Below the pieces are notes generated by a model that saw nothing but the letters and a program-made list of their open reading frames with translations, searched no databases and had not been told where the DNA came from. From the NCBI GenBank assembly GCA_013297575.1, contig JAAFHO010000063.1, positions 1 to 14,715 on the forward strand: DNA of 14,715 nt, read 5' to 3'. Made by a program: the position numbers and the translations under genes. The DNA is from Chitinophagales bacterium (GTDB lineage Bacteria; Bacteroidota; Bacteroidia; Chitinophagales; Saprospiraceae). Positions 1 through 6,113 of this stretch are shown piece by piece (positions within the stretch are counted from its first letter, which is position 1; each line of letters starts with the position of its first letter).

Positions 1-2
1 AA

Positions 3-2417
3 GCGGGTCAAGCCTTTGAATTTTGGAATATGGGGCGCATGTATCCCGATGGAAAACTGCATACGGAAAAACTCACTGCTGCAATTGCCGAATTACGCGC
101 CAATACTGTCGAAAGAGGAGGCCCTGCGGCCATTTGGGAAGATATTGGCCCTAAAAACATAGGAGGCAGAACACTCTGTTTGGCCATACACCCACAAAAT
201 TCGTCCACTTTATTCATGGGCGCAGCCTCTGGAGGGCTTTGGAAAAGCACAACGAATGGCGTTGGTGTAAATGCTTGGCAGCGGATTGAAACTGGGTTTC
301 CTGTTATCGGCGTAGGTGCTATTGCTATAGACCCTTCCAATCCCAATATCATGTATATCGGTACGGGTGAAGTATATAATTACGAAAACTCGGCACCCAA
401 TGTGGTCATTCGTACCACACGCGGCACTTATGGTATTGGTATCCTAAAAACAACCGATGGCGGAGCAACTTGGAAAAAATCGCTGGATGTGGATTATAGC
501 GATCTGGTGGGTGTACAGGAAATAAAAATCAATCCAAAACGACCTCAAACAGTATGGGCAACGACCACCAATGGCCTTTTGCGCAGTTACGATGGAGGAG
601 CGCATTGGACAACTGTATTAGAACGCAAAATGGCCGTTGACCTCGATATGCACCCCACTGATACGAGTACCTTATTCGTCACTTTTGGTTCATTGGATGA
701 TGAAAATGTGAGCGGTATTTTCAGAACAACCGATGGTGGTGCAAATTTCACGCAATTAACGTCGGGACTACCGATTACTTATTCAGGCAAAGCGCTTTTG
801 GATATTTACAAAGCAAATCCAAATATTATTTATACTTCCGTTGGTAACGCATTTGCACAGGCCGGTTTATTCAAAAGTACAGATGGCGGCGATAATTGGC
901 AAGCAGCGAGTACAGAAGATGTTTGCACTTATCAAGGGTGGTATTCACATGATATTGCAATCCACCCAACCAATCCTGATATTTTATTATGGTGCGGTAT
1001 TGATATGTGGAGATCAACTAATGGCGGTGCTGTGACCAACAAGATTACCCAATGGTTCAACTGGGATTTTGGTCAAGTACCTGTAGGCGGCCCCGAAGGC
1101 CCCGGCGATTATATACACGCAGATATCCACCATATTTATTACCATCCTACCGATCCTAATCTCGTGTATTGCGTTACCGATGGCGGACTTTTTGCTTCCA
1201 AAGATGGTGGTATTAAATGGGAAGGACGCAATGGCAACTACCAAACACAACAGTTTTATGCTAATTTTGGTAACTCTACTACCAATCCACTTTGGGCAAT
1301 TGGCGGTATGCAAGATAATTCCACAGCGATTTATACCGGCGATCCGGCTTGGACAAGGGTGATCGGAGGAGATGGCGGCTGCTCCGCTGTCCATCCTTTT
1401 GTAGATGATATTATGTATGCTTCCTCTCAAAATGGCAATTTTTATTATAGTGGAAATGGGGGAAATGATTGGGGGAACTTACCAGCCTTGCCTGGTACCA
1501 ATTCTGCATTTGTGGCACCTTTTGAATTAGCACCCACCAATCCCGAACTCTTGTACGCGGGTAAAGATATACTCTGCCGATTAGATTTTACACTAAATTT
1601 TTGGGAAGAACTCACCTCTTCTGGGGGGGTAATTGTTACGATTGGAGTAAGCAATAACAATGAAAATGATATTTATTTTAGTCGGGCAATGAAAGATAAT
1701 ATCGGCCCAAAGGTCTTCCATCTCGATGCCAGCACTCAAACTGTAGTGGAAATGAATGGACTTCCAGACCGGTTATGTACCGATATTGCCCGCAGCCCCA
1801 GCGACGATAATACCGTTTATGCTACTTTTTCGGGTTTTGGAACAGCACATCTCTATAAAACCACAAATGGAGGAACAACCTGGACTGCCATATCCGGCCT
1901 TCCCGATGTACCAACTAACTCCATTTTAATAGACCCAATTGCTGAAAGTAATATTTATGTAGCCAATGACATAGGTGTATGGTTTTCCATTGATGGTGGC
2001 CTTTCTTGGGAATACTTGAGCGAAGCGGCACCACAAGCCATGCTGGCGATGCATTTGAGCATTTCTGCGGATCGCCAGCTACGTGTTGCAACACATGGAT
2101 TAGGGGTTTGGCAAACACCTATGAAGTTCTATATTGGTACAAAAAATACTGCTTTTGCACCTAATATAATCACCGTTAGCCCAAATCCAGCAACAGATCA
2201 TATTCGGATCAAATGGAATGGCGCAACAAATATTGCAGCAAAAGTATCCGTATTTGATTTGAGTGGCCGCTGTGTTATATCAAACTCCAATATGCTATTG
2301 TCCAGCAACAATGCACCTATTTTAACCTTAGGCTCATTGAATAAAGGTATTTATTTGTTGGTCATAAACGATACTAAAACCAAACAACAAATTACTAAAA
2401 AAATAGTAGTACAATAG
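3..2417 (+). CDS. Secreted Asp-box beta-propeller protein with T9SS sorting domain (5' partial)
   Basis: This is probably an extracellular VPS10/sortilin- or sialidase-like beta-propeller protein, exported through the Sec pathway and then the type IX secretion system. Numbering from the Met at 30, Asp-box motifs (S/T-x-D/N-G-G-x-x-W/F) occur at residues 141 (TTDGGATW), 186, 233, 283 and 390 (SKDGGIKW), with later copies TTNGGTTW and SIDGGLSW. The last 80 or so residues form a type A sorting domain: SPNPATDHIRI, then GRCVI, then LNKGIYLLVI and a basic end. The frame is open back to base 3 with no stop, and no signal peptide follows either Met near base 30, so the true start is upstream of the window. 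Asp-boxes mark a fold and do not prove glycosidase activity; catalytic residues and substrate cannot be assigned. The stop is TAG at 2415. Confidence 0.85.
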   Translation, partial: AGQAFEFWNMGRMYPDGKLHTEKLTAAIAELRANTVERGGPAAIWEDIGPKNIGGRTLCLAIHPQNSSTLFMGAASGGLWKSTTNGVGVNAWQRIETGFPVIGVGAIAIDPSNPNIMYIGTGEVYNYENSAPNVVIRTTRGTYGIGILKTTDGGATWKKSLDVDYSDLVGVQEIKINPKRPQTVWATTTNGLLRSYDGGAHWTTVLERKMAVDLDMHPTDTSTLFVTFGSLDDENVSGIFRTTDGGANFTQLTSGLPITYSGKALLDIYKANPNIIYTSVGNAFAQAGLFKSTDGGDNWQAASTEDVCTYQGWYSHDIAIHPTNPDILLWCGIDMWRSTNGGAVTNKITQWFNWDFGQVPVGGPEGPGDYIHADIHHIYYHPTDPNLVYCVTDGGLFASKDGGIKWEGRNGNYQTQQFYANFGNSTTNPLWAIGGMQDNSTAIYTGDPAWTRVIGGDGGCSAVHPFVDDIMYASSQNGNFYYSGNGGNDWGNLPALPGTNSAFVAPFELAPTNPELLYAGKDILCRLDFTLNFWEELTSSGGVIVTIGVSNNNENDIYFSRAMKDNIGPKVFHLDASTQTVVEMNGLPDRLCTDIARSPSDDNTVYATFSGFGTAHLYKTTNGGTTWTAISGLPDVPTNSILIDPIAESNIYVANDIGVWFSIDGGLSWEYLSEAAPQAMLAMHLSISADRQLRVATHGLGVWQTPMKFYIGTKNTAFAPNIITVSPNPATDHIRIKWNGATNIAAKVSVFDLSGRCVISNSNMLLSSNNAPILTLGSLNKGIYLLVINDTKTKQQITKKIVVQ

Positions 2418-2433
2418 ACTATATCATAACTAC

Positions 2434-2572
2434 AGGGTTTTCTTATAAAAGGTGCAGCGCACCGTAATATTAAATTAATGTCACGGTGCGCTGCACCTTT
2501 AACCTTGATTTTGCCGATTTTTGCTACAAATATTGCGGTGCGCTGCACCTGAAATTTTTATGAAAAAGCCCT
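2434..2572. repeat. REP-like cluster of three GC-rich palindromic units
   Basis: Three copies of a GC-rich unit sit in AT-rich spacer DNA. Copy one (2448-2465) and copy two (2483-2500) are exact reverse complements over 18 bp around a 17-nt AT-rich loop. Copy three (2536-2550) repeats copy two in direct orientation. The core GGTGCAGCGCACC is itself a small hairpin (5-bp stem GGTGC/GCACC, 3-nt loop). The outer flanks also mirror each other: AGGGTTTT before copy one and AAAAAGCCCT after copy three, giving a loose inverted repeat of about 139 bp. This resembles bacterial REP/BIME elements. No REP-associated transposase is visible in the window. Confidence 0.75.
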
Positions 2573-2595
2573 AATCATAATTAGGGGACATTTTT
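2563..2595. terminator. Terminator-like hairpin between A- and T-tracts
   Basis: A perfect 7-bp stem, CCCTAAT with ATTAGGG (2569-2575 and 2580-2586), closes a 4-nt loop. It has AAAAA before it (2563-2567) and TTTTT after it (2591-2595), so it could terminate transcription in either direction. It lies about 150 bp after the beta-propeller stop. The T-tract begins 4 nt beyond the stem, which weakens the call. Confidence 0.4.
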
Positions 2596-2610
2596 GAAAA
2601 TACATGTAAA

Positions 2611-2701
2611 AACTTAGTGAATGCCACAAATTGACACGAATTCCCATACAAAACACGTTTTAATTTGTGTAATTTGTAGCTAAAATATTTGTGGCTAAGT
2701 T
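2611..2701. repeat. Imperfect inverted repeat before the AhpD-like gene
   Basis: The left part reads AACTTAG then GCCACAAAT (2623-2631) and ACACGAATT (2634-2642). The right part mirrors it with AATTTGTGT (2662-2670) and ATTTGTGGCTAAGTT (2687-2701). The left side carries a short insertion between AACTTAG and GCCACAAAT. From memory, the ACGAATT/GTGGC style of sequence is a common dispersed intergenic repeat in environmental bacterial genomes; this is not verified here. It ends about 25 bp before the next start codon, so it may affect the transcript leader. Confidence 0.55.
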
Positions 2702-2725
2702 TTGACAAAAAAATATACAACTAAT

Positions 2726-3316
2726 ATGTTAATCACACCTTTACCCGCCGATCACAACGAAGAAGTGGCAGAACTGGCGCGTTTTTTTAATGAAACACTA
2801 GGGTTTTGCCCCAATTCGGTACTAACGATGCAGCGCAGACCTGCTATTGCCAAGGCATTTATCCAACTCAATATGGCAGTAATGGCCAATGAAGGCCGTG
2901 TAACCAGTGCTTTAAAACGCTTGATTGGTTATATGGCAAGCCTTACCGCTGGTTGTCGATATTGCCAAGCGCATACGATCAGGGCGGCAGAACGATACGG
3001 TGCTGAACAAGAACAGTTGGAAAACATTTGGTCTTATAAAACTCATCCGGCCTTTAATGAAGCAGAACGTGCTGCCCTTGATTTTACGGTAGCAGCATCC
3101 AGTATCCCCAATGGCGTGGATGATGACATTGCAAAAAACCTGCGCTCACACTGGAACGAAGGCGAAATTGTAGAAATACTAGGCGTAATTGCCCTATTTG
3201 GTTACCTCAACCGATGGAATGATAGTATGGCCACGCAATTGGAAGCACCAGCCGCCGAAAGTGGCGCGCAATGGCTAGGAGCAATGGGTTGGAACAGCGG
3301 AAAACACGTGGGATAA
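2726..3316 (+). CDS. Carboxymuconolactone decarboxylase family (AhpD-like) protein
   Basis: This 196-aa cytoplasmic protein belongs to the AhpD/CMD superfamily of small all-helical proteins, many of which are thiol peroxidases or disulfide reductants. The signature is GCRYCQAHT, giving C77-x-x-C80 with H83, the redox pair plus the proton-relay histidine of AhpD. It is followed by the family-typical ILGVIALFGYLNRWNDSMAT. The Glu that lies 12 residues before the first Cys in AhpD is Arg/Lys here, so activity may differ. The N-terminal TLGFCPNSVLTMQRRPAI is typical of an uncharacterised CMD subgroup and carries an extra Cys at 28. I chose ATG at 2726; an in-frame TTG at 2702 lies inside the preceding repeat and is less likely. 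The gene ends 4 bp from a convergent gene. Substrate is unknown. Confidence 0.85.
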   Translation: MLITPLPADHNEEVAELARFFNETLGFCPNSVLTMQRRPAIAKAFIQLNMAVMANEGRVTSALKRLIGYMASLTAGCRYCQAHTIRAAERYGAEQEQLENIWSYKTHPAFNEAERAALDFTVAASSIPNGVDDDIAKNLRSHWNEGEIVEILGVIALFGYLNRWNDSMATQLEAPAAESGAQWLGAMGWNSGKHVG

Positions 3317-3320
3317 AGGG

Positions 3321-3671
3321 CTATTCTGATTTGCGTTCATATTGGCAACAACTGTGTAGATTGGCATACGCGCTGTCATCCCCTTTTGTGCTTTCAGTGT
3401 CGTAGCCAGCGGCTGCAATATTTTGCTGGATCTGCGGCAATGAAACCAATATAGAATCATAAGCGACTGTGATCATCTTGGAATCTTTGTCCCAATTCGC
3501 CGTCGCTATACCATCTATTTTTAGCGATTTTTCAATAGTTTTTTTGCACATTCCGCAATTACCCCACACTTTAAATGTGTCCGTTTTTAGGTTAGCGGTG
3601 ATAGCATTGGAATTGCAAGACATCATACATACAAAGGCGAGAAATACCCCCGCAAAAACGTAAAATTTCAT
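3321..3671 (-). CDS. Heavy-metal-associated (HMA) domain lipoprotein
   Basis: This 116-aa protein is probably a membrane-anchored metal-binding protein of the copper-chaperone fold. A signal peptide ends in the lipobox MMSC, making C19 the likely lipidated residue. An HMA domain (about residues 31-92) follows, with the metal-binding loop GNCGMC (C39 and C42), then the helix KKTIEKSL. The usual MxCxxC Met is replaced by Gly. The tail holds a second possible site, HSCCQYER (C108, C109), a C-terminal pattern I associate with Bacteroidota HMA lipoproteins. It lies 54 bp behind the lipoprotein gene at 3726-4124 on the same strand, so co-transcription is possible. Metal identity (copper, zinc or mercury) cannot be read from sequence. 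A weak -7-like TAATTTTA lies at 3676-3683, just before the start. Confidence 0.85.
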   Translation of the reverse strand: MKFYVFAGVFLAFVCMMSCNSNAITANLKTDTFKVWGNCGMCKKTIEKSLKIDGIATANWDKDSKMITVAYDSILVSLPQIQQNIAAAGYDTESTKGDDSAYANLHSCCQYERKSE

Positions 3672-3725
3672 AGTATAAAATTATTATAAATTAACCTTAT
3701 TTGTCGATCTTTTTAGCGATATTGT

Positions 3726-4124
3726 TTAGTCAACGATATGTATCGTATCCACTGTAACCACCTCCTTACGTCCGCCAATTTCTACGTCTCTTACCACGGC
3801 AATAGTGCCACTTAAATCCATTCTCGAAGAATCTCGAGAGTAGGTAAAGATGCGGTAATTCCCTGGATACAAAAGATCAAATGAAAAACGCCCTTGGAAA
3901 TCCGTATTAACTCGATCATCGTATCCCCACGTACGGTCGCCATAAATAATAAAGACTTCTTGGTCTTTTGCAGGATATTGATCCAATAATTGGGTAAATG
4001 TAGAACTAAGTTTACTAGCGTGTATATATCCGCGAATAGATGCATTACCTCCTTGCCCTTCTTTGGTACACGAGAAAAACAAGATAACCAGACAAAATAG
4101 GGTAAAAAGTGTACAATTTTTCAT
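3726..4124 (-). CDS. Small lipoprotein, probable beta-sandwich (carboxypeptidase-regulatory-like)
   Basis: This 132-aa lipoprotein has signal peptide MKNCTLFTLFCLVILFFSC with C19 in the lipobox. The mature part has the look of a prealbumin/carboxypeptidase-regulatory-like fold: SIRGYIHA, then EVFIIYGD, then the diagnostic turn TDFQGRFSFDLLYPGNYRIF (a G-x-F-x-F step followed by L-x-P-G-x-Y). Such domains are structural or binding modules. I start at the inner Met (4124): an upstream in-frame Met (4142) would put six residues before the signal peptide and would lie upstream of the -7 box at 4129-4136. The gene is divergent from the lipoprotein at 4264 and precedes the HMA gene. Function is unknown. 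Confidence 0.75.
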   Translation of the reverse strand: MKNCTLFTLFCLVILFFSCTKEGQGGNASIRGYIHASKLSSTFTQLLDQYPAKDQEVFIIYGDRTWGYDDRVNTDFQGRFSFDLLYPGNYRIFTYSRDSSRMDLSGTIAVVRDVEIGGRKEVVTVDTIHIVD

Positions 4125-4128
4125 GGTA

Positions 4129-4136
4129 CAAAAGTA
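4129..4136 (-). promoter_or_regulatory. Bacteroidota -7 box for the 3726-4124 lipoprotein
   Basis: Read on the minus strand, TACTTTTG matches TAnnTTTG exactly and is followed by TACC and the ATG. With such short spacing the transcript would start at or within a few bases of the ATG. The -33 TTTG partner is not clear (TTTTC about 20 bp upstream). Confidence 0.5.
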
Positions 4137-4263
4137 GAACATTTTTCAGGAACGAGAAAACATGTACACCAGCAAGGTACAAATTTTTTCAACCTGAACC
4201 CAACGTTCTATCAGATACTTTCGTAAAGTAACTATATCATCCACACATTTAATTTAGAAGTTT

Positions 4264-4605
4264 ATGAAACAGACTATTTTTTTTATTTTTGCCTTAACAC
4301 TATGGACTGCTTGTAAAAAAGACGCAGACACCTCGATTACTTTTGCCTATGCTGCAACACAATGCTCTGATAAATGGGCAGAAAACGCTACATGGAGCAA
4401 CGATGCAGAATACCAACAAGTGATAAAGAATTACCTCAATAACGAGTTGGATATTGATTTTTCTGATTTGGCTATTATTGCAAACCCGGATTCTAATGCC
4501 GTTTTTTGTCAAGCCTGTATTTGCCCAAATGGCAAGACAATTCAAATAAAAAGCACGGAGGAATTTAAAGAAAAACTCATTGCGTTTGGGTTTGTAGAGC
4601 AATAG
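4264..4605 (+). CDS. Small cysteine-containing lipoprotein of unknown function
   Basis: This 113-aa protein has a short signal peptide ending in lipobox WTAC (C17), followed by KKDAD. The mature domain of about 96 residues carries four further cysteines: C34 (ATQCSDKW) and a cluster C82, C85, C87 in FCQACICPNG, which could form disulfides or bind metal. The segment EYQQVIKNYLNNELDIDFSDLAII looks helical and the C-terminal KTIQIKSTEEFKEKLIAFGF is a plausible strand-helix. I do not recognise the family. The start is ATG at 4264, 139 bp from the divergent lipoprotein gene. Its stop is 12 bp before the hairpin array. It faces the dienelactone-hydrolase-like gene convergently. Confidence 0.75.
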   Translation: MKQTIFFIFALTLWTACKKDADTSITFAYAATQCSDKWAENATWSNDAEYQQVIKNYLNNELDIDFSDLAIIANPDSNAVFCQACICPNGKTIQIKSTEEFKEKLIAFGFVEQ

Positions 4606-4617
4606 GTTTTTTGGGGG

Positions 4618-4678
4618 TTCGCTCACCGAGCCTCTGTCGTTTCGGCTTCGCTCAACGACCAGAGGCTCGTTGAGCGAA
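4618..4678. repeat. Hairpin element 1 of the 4618-4922 array
   Basis: Arms 4618-4636 and 4660-4678 pair over 18 of 19 positions (one C:T mismatch at 4626). They enclose a 23-nt apical core (4637-4659) with an inner TCGTT/AACGA stem. The core holds GTTTCGGCTTCGCTC, which is the reverse complement of the core in elements 2 and 3, so this core is inverted relative to the others. The element starts 12 bp after the lipoprotein stop and could act as a terminator. Confidence 0.8.
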
Positions 4679-4749
4679 ATCTCAAGTAGGCACAACAACA
4701 GATCTCAAGTGTAGTACAACAACAAATCTCAAGTGTGGTACAACAACGA
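4679..4749. repeat. Three tandem 23-24 bp repeats between hairpins 1 and 2
   Basis: Units run 4679-4701, 4702-4725 and 4726-4749. Each begins ATCTCAAGT, has a variable middle (AGGC, GTAGT, GTGGT) and ends ACAACAAC plus two bases. A fourth ATCTC (4750-4754) runs directly into hairpin 2. Confidence 0.8.
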
Positions 4750-4752
4750 ATC

Positions 4753-4811
4753 TCGCTCAAGAGCCACACGGTCGTTGAGCGAAGCCGAAACGACGTGTGG
4801 CTCTTGAGCGA
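4753..4811. repeat. Hairpin element 2 of the array
   Basis: Arms 4753-4769 and 4795-4811 are perfectly complementary over 17 bp. The arm middle (AAGAGCCACAC) differs completely from hairpins 1 and 3, while the ends (CGCTCA/TGAGCG) and the 25-nt core with GAGCGAAGCCGAAAC are shared. A potential inner GTCGTT/AACGAC stem lies within the core. Confidence 0.85.
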
Positions 4812-4812
4812 A

Positions 4813-4859
4813 ATCTCAAGTAGGCACAAGAACAGATCTCAAGTGTGGCACAACAACAA
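4813..4859. repeat. Two tandem 23-24 bp repeats between hairpins 2 and 3
   Basis: Units 4813-4835 and 4836-4859 have the same ATCTCAAGT start and the ACAAnAAC tail as the repeats at 4679-4749. The first matches the 4679-4701 unit except for one base (ACAAGAAC for ACAACAAC). A following ATCTC (4860-4864) again leads directly into a hairpin. Confidence 0.8.
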
Positions 4860-4862
4860 ATC

Positions 4863-4921
4863 TCGCTCAACTGCTGCTAGGTCGTTGAGCGAAGCCGAAA
4901 CGACCAGCAGCAGTTGAGCGA
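4863..4921. repeat. Hairpin element 3 of the array
   Basis: Arms 4863-4878 and 4906-4921 pair perfectly over 16 bp. The arm middle is ACTGCTGCT, again unlike the other two elements, with the same CGCTCA/TGAGCG ends. The 27-nt core contains GAGCGAAGCCGAAAC and an inner GGTCGTT/AACGACC stem (4880-4886 with 4899-4905). It ends 27 bp before the stop of the convergent gene. Confidence 0.85.
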
Positions 4922-4948
4922 AACCCAAACCTCCCTACCCCAAAAACC

Positions 4949-5794
4949 TTACTTAAACTTTTGCTTCAAATAAGCCAAAGACAATCCATAAGCCTCTTCC
5001 GAAGCCTTTTTATCAAAACTAGGATTACTTGGATTTGCAAAAGCATGTTCTGCGTCAAAATTCTTGATAGTTACCTTTTTACCCGCCGTCTTCATATTTG
5101 CTTCAAATTCCTTTACAACTTCTGGCGAAATCCACTTTTCACGGGCTGCAAATAATCCCAAAACATCGCAATGAAGCGTTTTGAGCATATCCACTTCCTT
5201 AACAGGCATACCATAATACATAATACAACCAACGGCTCGTTTCCCTTCAAGAATACCTGAACGAAGTGATTGACCACCGCCAAAACACCAGCCCACACTT
5301 GCAATTTTGGCTTTTTTCCCTACGTACGCTACTGCACCTTTAATGATCGCATCGGTGCGTTCTACCTTGGCCTCTCCCATATACTTGGAAGCATCTTCGC
5401 GGTTAGTGGCTACTTTACCGTCGTACAAATCAATAGCGAGTACATTTACATCGCCCAAATCATTGTAAAAAACTTCGGCTTGCTTCTTAATATGGTCGTT
5501 CAAGCCCCACCATTCTTGATAGACAAACAGCCATTTTTTCGATTTTTTTGCCGATTTAATTAGGTAAGCACCCGCTGTTTTACCATCAGATGTAGCGAAT
5601 GTAATCATTTCACCACCTACCATACTCGTATGCGTATAAGGTAGTGGCTCTATGTGTGCACTCACAAAACCAGCGTCAGATAAGAAGGCCGTCATATCAG
5701 TTCCGGCGATTGGTTTTGCGCAACAAGATTGAGCGTGCATTTGGCTACCTGCCAGGAGCAGGCAAAGCATTAAAAATTGATGTTTAAATGTCAT
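4949..5794 (-). CDS. Secreted dienelactone-hydrolase family alpha/beta hydrolase
   Basis: This 281-aa alpha/beta hydrolase is related to dienelactone hydrolase (carboxymethylenebutenolidase), a Cys-His-Asp enzyme that opens lactone or ester bonds. A signal peptide (about residues 1-22, ending MHAQ) predicts export, probably to the periplasm. The nucleophile elbow is GWCFGGG with C170. EWWGLND (E94) matches the Glu that interacts with the catalytic Cys in this family. H250 lies in FDAEHAF. The acid residue normally read as Asp in a FAEKDxWI-type motif aligns with E219 in FAAREKWISPE, an Asp-to-Glu change. A SCCAKP cysteine pair follows the signal peptide. Actual substrate is unknown. The hairpin array lies just downstream of its stop. 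No exact -7 box was found upstream. Confidence 0.87.
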   Translation of the reverse strand: MTFKHQFLMLCLLLAGSQMHAQSCCAKPIAGTDMTAFLSDAGFVSAHIEPLPYTHTSMVGGEMITFATSDGKTAGAYLIKSAKKSKKWLFVYQEWWGLNDHIKKQAEVFYNDLGDVNVLAIDLYDGKVATNREDASKYMGEAKVERTDAIIKGAVAYVGKKAKIASVGWCFGGGQSLRSGILEGKRAVGCIMYYGMPVKEVDMLKTLHCDVLGLFAAREKWISPEVVKEFEANMKTAGKKVTIKNFDAEHAFANPSNPSFDKKASEEAYGLSLAYLKQKFK

Positions 5795-5905
5795 AATGAT
5801 ACCATGTTTAGATTTTAGAACTTTTATTTATACCCTGCTTCAATTTTCTTGAGCAACAATAAGATGTACTATAACGGAATTGCTCCAATTTAGTTGAATC
5901 TAATA

Positions 5906-6066
5906 GACATTATAACGAATTAGGGTAGTAATGCTGAAATGAGGAATTTTTTGTCAGGTCAAGGCAAATTTTGCAGTCGAAATGGGCGATTTTCGGCGAA
6001 AAATTTAACGAAGAACTGGCGAAAATTAACCATGCTCAGCATACGAAACTAATTCGTTATTATGTC
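5906..6066. repeat. MITE-like imperfect inverted-repeat element, 161 bp
   Basis: The ends 5906-5923 and 6049-6066 are inverted repeats matching at 17 of 18 bases (GACATTATAACGAATTAG against its mirror with an A for T). The mirroring continues inward more loosely, with ATGCTGA and AATTTT on both sides. The centre holds GCGAAAA-rich sequence with no open frame of note. It fills most of the 319-bp gap between the hydrolase and the DUF4249 gene. I found no clear target-site duplication, so transposition is inference; a structured RNA or bidirectional terminator is the alternative. Confidence 0.55.
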
Positions 6067-6113
6067 TCATAGGCAAAGATAATAACAGAAGTGCCTAATC
6101 GAATTTTACAAAA

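Noticed and set aside
1014..1430. Minus-strand 138-aa frame in the beta-propeller gene
   Set aside because: It is the antisense of a clearly coding region with Asp-box motifs and has no independent support.
2702..2725. TTG start for the AhpD-like gene
   Set aside because: It overlaps the inverted repeat and adds residues (TKKYTTN) not typical of the family. The ATG at 2726 fits better.
4679..4864. CRISPR array
   Set aside because: The 23-24 bp units are directly tandem with no unique spacers, and the hairpins between them are related to one another. No cas genes are nearby.
4300..4917. Minus- and plus-strand frames across the hairpin array (4300-4698, 4623-4829 and 4735-4917)
   Set aside because: Their peptides are translations of the repeats (for example ERSRND and CCTTLEICC strings) or of the antisense of a real gene. 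Open frames occur on both strands because the repeats lack stops.
5851..5885. GAGCAA/TTGCTC inverted repeat as terminator or operator
   Set aside because: The stem is only 6 bp with a 23-nt loop and no T-tract.
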